Source: an uncultured Clostridia bacterium (GTDB taxonomy: Bacteria > Bacillota > Clostridia > Christensenellales > Borkfalkiaceae). From it: DNA of 14,030 bases. Of the stretch, positions 7,470 through 13,113 are shown in pieces. The notes beneath the pieces were generated by a model. It was not told the DNA's origin and ran no database searches. It worked only from the letters and a program-made list of their open reading frames with translations. The stretch lies in contig CANRAI010000020.1 in the NCBI GenBank assembly GCA_947628555.1, positions 1-14,030 on the forward strand. The letters are read 5' to 3'. Both the position numbers and the translations under genes were made by a program. Each line of letters begins with the position of its first letter. The stretch's first letter is position 1.

Positions 7470-8760
7470 AGTCATAGGCGCGGGGCTTGCGGGTTCGGAA
7501 GCCGCTTACTATCTCGCCGAACGCGGCGAAGAGGTGGAACTTTGGGATATAAAGCCTAAAAAATTCACTCCCGCGCACTCCAATAAAAATTTCGGCGAGC
7601 TTGTCTGCTCCAATTCTTTAAAAGGCAAAGACCCGTTTTCCAACGCCTGCGGGCTGCTGAAAGAGGAGATGCGTATTCTCGGTTCGCTCACCATGGAAGC
7701 GGCGGATTTTGCGGAAGTTCCTGCGGGCGGCGCGCTTGCGGTTGACAGGGAAAAATTTGCGGCGTATATAACCCAAAAGCTAAAAAGCCACCGAAATATT
7801 TCGGTTTTTTGCGGCGAAGCCGATAAAGTTCCCGAAGGTTGGGCGGTAATCGCAACCGGACCTTTGACATGCGGCGGGCTTGCGGAGGATATTTCGCGGC
7901 TGTGCGGGGGCGCGTTGCACTTTTATGACGCCTCGGCGCCTATTGTTTCGAGGGACAGTATAGATTTTTCGGAGTGTTTCTTGGGCGACAGGTACGGCAA
8001 GGGAGACGACGATTATATAAACTGTCCGCTCGGCAAAGAGGAGTACGAAGCTTTTATCGACGCGCTTTTAAGCGCCGAACGAGCCGATTTGCACGATTTT
8101 GAGAAGGGCGAAATTTTCGAAGGCTGTATGCCCGTAGAGGTAATGGCGGCGCGCGGGCGGGACAGCTTGCGTTTCGCTATGTTGAAACCCGTCGGACTGA
8201 CAGACGGCAACGGCGGAAAATTTTACGCCGTATTGCAGCTTCGCAAGGAGAATAAGGAAGGCTGCGCTTACAATCTGGTCGGCTTTCAGACTAATTTGAA
8301 ATTCGCCGAACAGAAGAGGGTTTTCTCCATGATACCCGCCCTGAAAAACGCGGAATTTTTAAGATACGGCGTAATGCACCGCAACACGTTTATAAATTCG
8401 CCCGCCTGTCTTAACGCCGATTTTTCCCACAAGGCTTTCCCGCGGCTTTTCTTTGCGGGGCAGATAACGGGCGTAGAGGGCTACGTCGAAAGCGCGGCAA
8501 GCGGTATTCTCGCCGCAATACATATGTATAGGAAATTGAAAGGGCTCGGGCAGTCTATTCCCGAAAATACTACGATTTTAGGGGCGCTGTCGCGGCATAT
8601 TTCTTCCGTAAATGAAAATTTCCAGCCCATGAACGCCAACTTCGGCATACTCCGCGCTCCGGAAATATTCATTAAGGATAAAAAGCGGCGATACGCCTAT
8701 ATGGCTGAACGCGCCTTACGGGATATAACCGAATATAAGCAAAAACTCGATACGGATTGA
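7459..8760 (+). CDS. trmFO: Methylenetetrahydrofolate--tRNA-(uracil-5-)-methyltransferase TrmFO
   Basis: FAD- and folate-dependent enzyme that makes m5U54 (ribothymidine) in the tRNA T loop. It replaces TrmA in many Firmicutes. The 433-residue length matches the family. The N-terminal dinucleotide-binding motif is GAGLAGSEAAYYLAERG (7-23). C50 in ELVCSNSLKG and C223 in EGCMPVEVMA align by a constant offset of three with the functional cysteines C53 and C226 known from the B. subtilis enzyme. A second flavin-contact region, FFAGQITGVEGYVESAASG, lies near residues 331-349. The ATG overlaps the end of topA by 11 bp, and the topA-trmFO order is conserved. The stop is followed after 17 bases by hslV; in Bacillus, xerC lies between them and is missing here. 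Confidence 0.96.
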   Translation: MKIKVIGAGLAGSEAAYYLAERGEEVELWDIKPKKFTPAHSNKNFGELVCSNSLKGKDPFSNACGLLKEEMRILGSLTMEAADFAEVPAGGALAVDREKFAAYITQKLKSHRNISVFCGEADKVPEGWAVIATGPLTCGGLAEDISRLCGGALHFYDASAPIVSRDSIDFSECFLGDRYGKGDDDYINCPLGKEEYEAFIDALLSAERADLHDFEKGEIFEGCMPVEVMAARGRDSLRFAMLKPVGLTDGNGGKFYAVLQLRKENKEGCAYNLVGFQTNLKFAEQKRVFSMIPALKNAEFLRYGVMHRNTFINSPACLNADFSHKAFPRLFFAGQITGVEGYVESAASGILAAIHMYRKLKGLGQSIPENTTILGALSRHISSVNENFQPMNANFGILRAPEIFIKDKKRRYAYMAERALRDITEYKQKLDTD

Positions 8761-8777
8761 GGATTTTAAGGAGAATT

Positions 8778-9314
8778 ATGGTAGAATTTCATGCCACAAC
8801 CATTTGCGCCGTAAAAAGAAACGGCGCTACGGCTATCGCCGGCGACGGGCAGGTCACCATGGGCGAAAGCGTAATATTCAAAAACAGCGCGCAAAAGGTG
8901 CGCAGAATTTACGGCGGCAAGGTCATTTTGGGCTTTGCGGGCTCTGTTTCGGACGCGTTTTCGCTTTCGGAAAAGTTCGAAGGCATGCTAAATAAGTTTT
9001 CGGGCAATCTTATGCGCTCCGCAGTGGAACTCGCCGAGCTTTGGCGGTCCGACAAGGCGGTAAGAAAGCTTGAAGCGCTTATGATTGTCGCCGACAAGGA
9101 AACCCTTTTGATAGTTTCGGGCACGGGCGAGGTTATTGAGCCTGACGACGGAATAGCCGCGATAGGCAGCGGCGGCAATTACGCCCTCGCGGCGGCGCGC
9201 GCCCTCTGCCAGAATACCGATTTCACCGCCGAAGAAATAGCAAAAAAATCGCTTAAAATAGCAAGCGAAATCTGCGTGTTCACCAATGATAACATTAAGT
9301 GCGAGGTGATATGA
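8778..9314 (+). CDS. hslV: ATP-dependent protease proteolytic subunit HslV (ClpQ/CodV)
   Basis: Proteasome-like peptidase that forms a double hexameric ring capped by HslU. The ATG at 8778 is fixed by AAGGAG (8768-8773), giving 178 residues; upstream in-frame TTG 8757 would overlap the trmFO stop and is unlikely. The N terminus reads MVEFHATTICAV, so the conserved nucleophile threonine is T7, preceded by a six-residue leader rather than by Met alone as in E. coli. GDGQVTMG follows, with D23 and K40 at positions equivalent to catalytic-site D17 and K33 of mature E. coli HslV. FAGSVSDAF (53-61) and the C-terminal GSGGNYALAAARAL are family hallmarks. The last four bases (ATGA) overlap one possible hslU start. 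Confidence 0.96.
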   Translation: MVEFHATTICAVKRNGATAIAGDGQVTMGESVIFKNSAQKVRRIYGGKVILGFAGSVSDAFSLSEKFEGMLNKFSGNLMRSAVELAELWRSDKAVRKLEALMIVADKETLLIVSGTGEVIEPDDGIAAIGSGGNYALAAARALCQNTDFTAEEIAKKSLKIASEICVFTNDNIKCEVI

Positions 9315-10627
9315 TGGATTTATCTCCCAAACAAATCGTTCACGAGTTGAACAGACACATAATAGGTCAGGACGAGGCTAAAAAGGCAGTTGCAATCGCT
9401 CTGAGAAACCGTTACCGCCGCAGCAGGCTTTCACCCGAGCTGCAAGCCGAAATTACGCCCAAAAACATAATCATGAAAGGCCCTACGGGCGTGGGCAAAA
9501 CGGAAATTGCCCGCCGCCTTGCGCGGCTTGTCAAGGCGCCCTTTTTAAAGGTGGAAGCCACAAAGTACACCGAAGTCGGCTATGTCGGGCGGGACGTGGA
9601 GTCCATGGTCCGCGACCTCGCCGAATGTGCCATCCGCCTTGTCAAGGAGGAAAAGACGCAGGAGGTCCGCTATAAGGCGACCGCCACGGCGGAGCGTAAA
9701 ATCGCAAAAGTGCTTGCCGAAATGAAAGAGGAAGAGCGGGGCGAGCTTGCCAAGGATATTTTCGAACAGCAAATTGTCGATGCCGTTCACGAGGGCAAAT
9801 ACGACAAGACCGTGATAGAGATAGACGTAGCCGACACGCCCAAGCCTTTGGAACTTTCCCCCGGAAGCGGGGCGGCGATAGATTTGGGCTCTATTTTCGG
9901 CGGAATGGGGTTGCCGAAAAAGACCAAAAAGCGCAAAATTACGGTATATGAAGCGAGAAATCTTTTAATCGCCGAGGAAGCGGATAAACTTATAGACGAC
10001 GACGCCGTAAACGCGGAGGCTATACGCCGCGCCGAAAACGACGGCATAATTTTCATAGACGAAATAGATAAAATTGCGGGTAAAGGCAATCAGGGTATAG
10101 ACGTTTCCCGCGAGGGCGTCCAGCGCGATATTCTGCCCATAGTGGAGGGTTGCACGGTAATGACCAAATACGGTCCTATCAAAACGGACTACATTCTGTT
10201 TATCGCGGCGGGCGCATTCCATGTATCCAAGGTGGAAGACCTTATTCCCGAATTGCAGGGCAGATTCCCTATACAGGTTGAATTAAAAAGCCTCACCAAG
10301 GAGGATTTTGTAAATATTCTTACCAATACGGAGGCTTCGATAACCCGCCAATACGCCGCGTTGCTTGCGGTTGATAATATAGATTTACACTTTACTGCGG
10401 ATGCTATCGAAAAAATTGCGGAGATTGCCGCGGACATCAACACCACGTCGGAAGATATCGGCGCAAGGCGGTTGCATACCGTAATGGAATATCTTCTTGA
10501 AGAAATTTCTTTCAATGCGGGCGGCAGCGATTATCCCATATTCCCCGTCGAAATCAACGCGAAGTACGTTGAAGAGCATCTTGCAAGTATTTTTACCAAC
10601 AGGGATTTGAAAAAATACGTCTTATAA
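9314..10627 (+). CDS. hslU: ATP-dependent protease ATPase subunit HslU (ClpY/CodW)
   Basis: AAA+ unfoldase that feeds substrates into HslV. The segment GAGGTGAT (9303-9310) is a near-perfect Shine-Dalgarno and favours the ATG at 9314 (GAGG spacing 7); ATG 9311, in ATGA overlap with the hslV stop, is the alternative and adds one Met. The protein has 437 residues. Walker A is GPTGVGKT (56-63), the pore loop is GYVG within EVGYVGRDVE, and Walker B is IIFIDE with D249/E250. The I domain lies between them. GARRLHTVMEYLLEE carries the sensor-2 region. The C-terminal tail LKKYVL matches the hydrophobic tail that docks into HslV. No T-rich terminator follows; the gene ends next to a 400-bp repeat region. 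Confidence 0.97.
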   Translation: MDLSPKQIVHELNRHIIGQDEAKKAVAIALRNRYRRSRLSPELQAEITPKNIIMKGPTGVGKTEIARRLARLVKAPFLKVEATKYTEVGYVGRDVESMVRDLAECAIRLVKEEKTQEVRYKATATAERKIAKVLAEMKEEERGELAKDIFEQQIVDAVHEGKYDKTVIEIDVADTPKPLELSPGSGAAIDLGSIFGGMGLPKKTKKRKITVYEARNLLIAEEADKLIDDDAVNAEAIRRAENDGIIFIDEIDKIAGKGNQGIDVSREGVQRDILPIVEGCTVMTKYGPIKTDYILFIAAGAFHVSKVEDLIPELQGRFPIQVELKSLTKEDFVNILTNTEASITRQYAALLAVDNIDLHFTADAIEKIAEIAADINTTSEDIGARRLHTVMEYLLEEISFNAGGSDYPIFPVEINAKYVEEHLASIFTNRDLKKYVL

Positions 10628-10641
10628 AACGCGGTGCATAT

Positions 10642-10670
10642 AAGCGGCGCATAGCATTGTCAAGCGGCGC
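10642..10670. repeat. Direct repeat AAGCGGCGC, two copies
   Basis: AAGCGGCGC occurs at 10642-10650 and again at 10662-10670, exactly 20 bases apart, just before the first large repeat unit. Its exact reverse complement, GCGCCGCTT, lies at 10745-10753, so either copy could form a 9-bp stem with that site. Confidence 0.7.
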
Positions 10671-10796
10671 TCCGCCTTGTTCGTGTACGTCTGTGTACAC
10701 TCTCTGCGGTCGTCGTCCGCTTTCCTCGCTTTGCTTGTTTCTCTGCGCCGCTTGGGCGGGGCATGGAGAAGAGAATTCCGCCTGACCGCCTCGGCA
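10669..10796. repeat. Tandem repeat unit, copy 1 (about 128 bp)
   Basis: Noncoding unit whose first 60 bases (10669-10728) are identical to 10815-10874. Three scattered substitutions follow, then an identical block CTCTGCGCCGC, a more divergent stretch around GGGCGGGG, and an identical 20-base end (10777-10796). Internal inverted repeats are GTGTAC/GTACAC (10683-10688 with 10695-10700, loop GTCTGT), GCGG/CCGC (10706-10709 with 10717-10720), and CTCCGCC (10670-10676) with GGCGGGG (10755-10761). In this copy AAGCGGCGC/GCGCCGCTT gives a competing 9-bp stem. Open frames across it, in both directions, resemble no protein family and follow the repeat. Confidence 0.9.
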
Positions 10797-10814
10797 GGAA
10801 GCGTTTTTAAAGTC

Positions 10815-10942
10815 GCTCCGCCTTGTTCGTGTACGTCTGTGTACACTCTCTGCGGTCGTCGTCCGCTTTCCTCGTTCTGCTTGCTTCTCTGCGCCGCGCA
10901 GGGCGGGGTATTTGGAAGTGAATCCGCCTGACCGCCTCGGCA
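10815..10942. repeat. Tandem repeat unit, copy 2 (about 128 bp)
   Basis: Second unit, 146 bp downstream of copy 1, with 18 bases between the two. It keeps the GTGTAC/GTACAC and GCGG/CCGC hairpins and the CTCCGCC/GGCGGGG pairing, while the bases flanking GGGCGGGG have changed and carry a compensating one-base insertion and deletion. The 9-bp outer stem of copy 1 is not preserved. The remaining 84 bases before hisS hold only a small CCGC/GCGG hairpin (10957-10968) and the hisS ribosome binding site. I see no T-box motif or clear promoter. Confidence 0.9.
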
Positions 10943-11026
10943 AAAAGGGTTTTACGCCGCGTAAGCGGGGAGTAAGCAGGAAGGGCGATTACTGAAAATT
11001 TAACCGTACTTCGTAAAAGGTAGTTT

Positions 11027-12283
11027 ATGATAAACATTCCGAAGGGCACAAAGGACGTTTTGCCCGCCCAAAGTTATAAATGGCAGTATGTCGAAAACGC
11101 CGCGCGCGAGGTCGCGCGTGTGTTTAACTTAAAGGAAATCCGCACTCCCGTATTCGAGCATACGGAGTTGTTTTTGCGCGGCGTGGGCGAAACCACGGAC
11201 GTGGTAAACAAGGAAATGTACACCTTTGAGGACAAGGGCGGCAGAAGCATAACCTTGAAGCCCGAAGGCACGGCGGGCGCCGTACGTCTTTTTGTGGAAA
11301 ACGGACTTTCTTCCACGCCCCTGCCCGTCAAAACGTATTATATTTCCCCCGCGTTCCGCTATGAACGCCCGCAGGCAGGCAGATTGCGGGAATTTCACCA
11401 ATTCGGAATAGAAGTGTTCGGCTCTGCTTCCGCCGAAACGGACGCGGAAGTCATCTTCGCGGCTTCGTCCTTTCTGAAAAAGCTTAACGTAAAAAACATA
11501 CGGCTTGAAATAAATTCCATAGGCTGCAAAACCTGCCGGGCCGCATATAACGCGGCGCTTAAAGCGTATTTTTTGCCCCGCCTTTCCGAAATGTGCGAAA
11601 CTTGCCGTACGCGCTACGAAACCAATCCCCTGCGTATCCTCGACTGCAAAGAAGATGGGTGCAAACGCATTGCCGAGGGCGCGCCGAACATAACCGATTA
11701 TCTCTGCGACGATTGCCGCGCGCACTTTGAAAAGGTGAAACGCTTGCTTTCCGGCCAAGGGCTGAAATACCGCGTAAATCCCCGCATAGTCCGAGGGCTG
11801 GATTATTACACGCGCACTGTGTTTGAGTTTGTGTCGGACGCGATAGGCGCACAGGGCACTGTCTGCGGCGGCGGCAGATACGACGGGCTTGTGGGCTCGC
11901 TGGGCGGTCCGGAAACTCCCGCGGTAGGTTTCGGCGCGGGAATAGAAAGACTGCTGCTTTTAATGGAGAACACCGGCGCGCCTTTCCCCGAAGAACCAAA
12001 ACCCTGCATATATATTGCGGGAATGGATTGTGCTTCCAGAGCGAAGGCTTTCGCGCTTGCGCTTGCCGTCCGCGAAAGCGGGATATCCGCCGAAATAGAC
12101 CATATGGAGCGTTCCGTAAAGGCTCAGCTTAAATATGCGGACAAGCTCGGCGCGAAATACGTCGCCGTAATAGGCGAAAGCGAAATGTCGGGCGGCGAAC
12201 TGAACGTTAAAAAAATGTCGGACGGTTCTGTGCAAACGGTTAAAATGCAGGACCTATGCGCATACTTATCAAAGGAGAAATAA
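11027..12283 (+). CDS. hisS: Histidyl-tRNA synthetase
   Basis: Class II aminoacyl-tRNA synthetase that charges tRNA-His. The start is supported by AAAGG (11016-11020) six bases upstream. At 418 residues it is full length. Motif 2 includes FRYERPQAGRLREFHQFG (110-127), the histidine-specific HisA loop is RGLDYYTRTVFEF (256-268), GGGRYDGLVG lies at 281-290, and motif 3 is GFGAGIERLL (301-310). The C-terminal anticodon-binding domain covers about 325-418. The insertion domain carries eight cysteines in pairs (C167/C170, C190/C193, C207/C212, C227/C230), an arrangement I recall from clostridial HisRS that suggests metal binding. HisZ is unlikely because the catalytic and anticodon domains are complete. 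It is followed after one base by trxA, so the two are co-transcribed. Confidence 0.97.
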   Translation: MINIPKGTKDVLPAQSYKWQYVENAAREVARVFNLKEIRTPVFEHTELFLRGVGETTDVVNKEMYTFEDKGGRSITLKPEGTAGAVRLFVENGLSSTPLPVKTYYISPAFRYERPQAGRLREFHQFGIEVFGSASAETDAEVIFAASSFLKKLNVKNIRLEINSIGCKTCRAAYNAALKAYFLPRLSEMCETCRTRYETNPLRILDCKEDGCKRIAEGAPNITDYLCDDCRAHFEKVKRLLSGQGLKYRVNPRIVRGLDYYTRTVFEFVSDAIGAQGTVCGGGRYDGLVGSLGGPETPAVGFGAGIERLLLLMENTGAPFPEEPKPCIYIAGMDCASRAKAFALALAVRESGISAEIDHMERSVKAQLKYADKLGAKYVAVIGESEMSGGELNVKKMSDGSVQTVKMQDLCAYLSKEK

Positions 12284-12284
12284 A

Positions 12285-12596
12285 ATGGTAACTGAACTGA
12301 ATACGGAAAAATTCGACGAGCTGATAAAGGGTGAAAAACCCGTCGTGTGCGACTTTTTTGCAAAATGGTGTGGACCTTGCAAGATGCTTGCGCCCGTAAT
12401 GGAGCAAGTTTCGGAAGAATTTCCGTCGGCGGAGTTCGTAAAGGTGGATATCGACGAAAATATGGAACTTTCCGTCCGTTACGGAATAATGAGCATACCC
12501 CTTGTGGTTATTTTTAAAAACGGAGAGATTGCGGCGAAAAGCCTCGGCTATTCCACAAAATCCGAAATGCAGGACTTCTTAAAGGAAAATCTTTGA
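12285..12596 (+). CDS. trxA: Thioredoxin
   Basis: Small dithiol-disulfide reductase of the cytoplasm. The 103-residue protein has the classical active site W28-C-G-P-C32 and the cis-proline P72 within SIPLVV. The residue after cis-Pro is L instead of the usual T, a mild deviation. FKNGE (77-81) and the closing helix are as expected. There is no signal peptide, and two N-terminal acidic stretches are ordinary. AAAGGAGA, lying in the last codons of hisS, is a strong ribosome binding site, so expression probably depends on the hisS transcript. A GC-rich hairpin array follows. Confidence 0.95.
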   Translation: MVTELNTEKFDELIKGEKPVVCDFFAKWCGPCKMLAPVMEQVSEEFPSAEFVKVDIDENMELSVRYGIMSIPLVVIFKNGEIAAKSLGYSTKSEMQDFLKENL

Positions 12597-12610
12597 TTTA
12601 TAAACAATCA

Positions 12611-12644
12611 GCCGCCGCGCGCGCAAGTTTGCGCGCGCGGCGGC
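12611..12644. repeat. Perfect GC-rich inverted repeat
   Basis: GCCGCCGCGCGCGC (12611-12624) pairs perfectly with GCGCGCGCGGCGGC (12631-12644) around AAGTTT. All 14 stem pairs are G-C, with an alternating GC core. No T run follows on either side, so it is not a standard intrinsic terminator alone. It could stabilise the 3' end of the hisS-trxA mRNA. It lies 14 bases after the trxA stop. Confidence 0.85.
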
Positions 12645-12652
12645 GGCAATAT

Positions 12653-12695
12653 AAAAAGCGGCGCTGACGGGAAGAACCCGTCCGCGCCGCTTTTT
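12653..12695. terminator. Bidirectional Rho-independent terminator
   Basis: AAAAAGCGGCGC (12653-12664) pairs with GCGCCGCTTTTT (12684-12695). An inner ACGGG/CCCGT stem (12667-12671 with 12677-12681) has the loop AAGAA, separated from the outer stem by a 2x2 internal loop (TG/CC). Five Ts end the plus-strand arm and, by symmetry, the minus-strand arm. It is therefore suited to end both hisS-trxA and the convergent regulator transcript. Confidence 0.9.
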
Positions 12696-12707
12696 AACTT
12701 GATAAGT

Positions 12708-12736
12708 GCGGCGGGCGCGAATTTCGCGCCCGCCGC
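12708..12736. repeat. Perfect GC-rich inverted repeat at the end of the minus-strand regulator
   Basis: GCGGCGGGCGCGA (12708-12720) pairs perfectly with TCGCGCCCGCCGC (12724-12736) around ATT. It begins only a few bases past the stop codon of the minus-strand HTH gene. No T run adjoins it, so it probably acts with the neighbouring bidirectional terminator or protects the mRNA 3' end. Confidence 0.85.
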
Positions 12737-12739
12737 GGT

Positions 12740-13000
12740 TCACTTTAAATTTTCATTCAACTCCCTGTCGAAAAGCTCACAAATTTCAACTTTCAAAACT
12801 TTTGCAAGCGCATATAACTCGATGTCCGTCACCGTCCTCGAATAATCCTCTATACGCGAAATTGAGCCGCGGCAAATATAAACGGCATAAAGTTCCAACT
12901 TTTCCGAAAGCGCGCGCTGGCTCATTTTCAACTTTTTGCGTAGCTTTTCAACGTTAGCGCCTATCATATTCATCTTTTGCCCGTCGATAATTCTCGCCAT
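12740..13000 (-). CDS. Small XRE-family helix-turn-helix transcriptional regulator
   Basis: An 86-residue DNA-binding protein consisting almost only of a Cro/C1-type HTH. IGANVEKLRKKLKMSQRALSEKL (13-35) gives helices 1 and 2, and GSISRIEDYSRTVTDIELYALAKVL (45-69) gives the recognition helix and helices 4-5. The loop ELYAVYICR between them is longer than in typical XRE proteins, a feature I recognise from a clostridial subgroup. No effector or protease domain is present. The minus-strand start at 13000 is preceded by GGGAGA at suitable spacing; internal Met codons at residues 10 and 12 are alternatives. It diverges from the lipoprotein gene, and two matching palindromes lie in the 113 bp between them. 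This suggests local control and possibly autoregulation, which is inference. A plus-strand open frame over the same bases has no recognisable motif. Confidence 0.88.
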   Translation of the reverse strand: MARIIDGQKMNMIGANVEKLRKKLKMSQRALSEKLELYAVYICRGSISRIEDYSRTVTDIELYALAKVLKVEICELFDRELNENLK

Positions 13001-13025
13001 AAAAAATTTCTCCCGACAACGATTA

Positions 13026-13044
13026 TTGTCTTGACAAAGGACAA
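13026..13044. promoter_or_regulatory. Candidate operator O1
   Basis: TTGTCTTGACAAAGGACAA has arms TTGTCTT and AGGACAA with a five-base centre; one arm position deviates from perfect symmetry. It contains the consensus -35 hexamer TTGACA (13031-13036) of the predicted lipoprotein promoter, so binding here should block RNA polymerase. Confidence 0.6.
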
Positions 13045-13059
13045 GTATTATGATATTTT
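13031..13059 (+). promoter_or_regulatory. Predicted sigma-A promoter of the lipoprotein gene
   Basis: A perfect TTGACA (13031-13036) is followed after 17 bases by TATTTT (13054-13059) in an A/T-rich tract. Transcription would start near 13066, about 48 bases before the GTG. The -35 box is embedded in operator O1, and O2 lies just downstream of the start site. Confidence 0.6.
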
Positions 13060-13074
13060 ATAAAAAGTTAAAAA

Positions 13075-13093
13075 TTGTCCTGTTATAGGACAA
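13075..13093. promoter_or_regulatory. Candidate operator O2
   Basis: TTGTCCTGTTATAGGACAA is a perfect 7-bp inverted repeat with a five-base centre, the same arms and spacing as O1. The centres are 49 bp apart. It sits just after the predicted transcription start and just before the lipoprotein ribosome binding site. It could be a regulator roadblock site, or less likely a small RNA hairpin. Confidence 0.65.
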
Positions 13094-13113
13094 AATCAAA
13101 AGGAGAAAAAATT

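Noticed and set aside
10669..10942. CRISPR-like repeat-spacer structure
   Set aside because: Only two units of about 128 bp with an 18-base gap and no cas genes. Size and number do not fit a CRISPR array.
10943..11026. T-box or other riboswitch ahead of hisS
   Set aside because: No T-box consensus and no terminator/antiterminator pair was found in the bases before hisS.
10593..11049. Several overlapping open frames on both strands across the repeat region
   Set aside because: They track the 146-bp repeat, have low-complexity Arg/Ser/Thr-rich composition, no family motif and no convincing ribosome binding site.
12706..12957. Plus-strand 83-residue open frame opposite the HTH gene
   Set aside because: It starts inside a palindrome, has no family motif, and the minus strand encodes a clear HTH protein with a good ribosome binding site.
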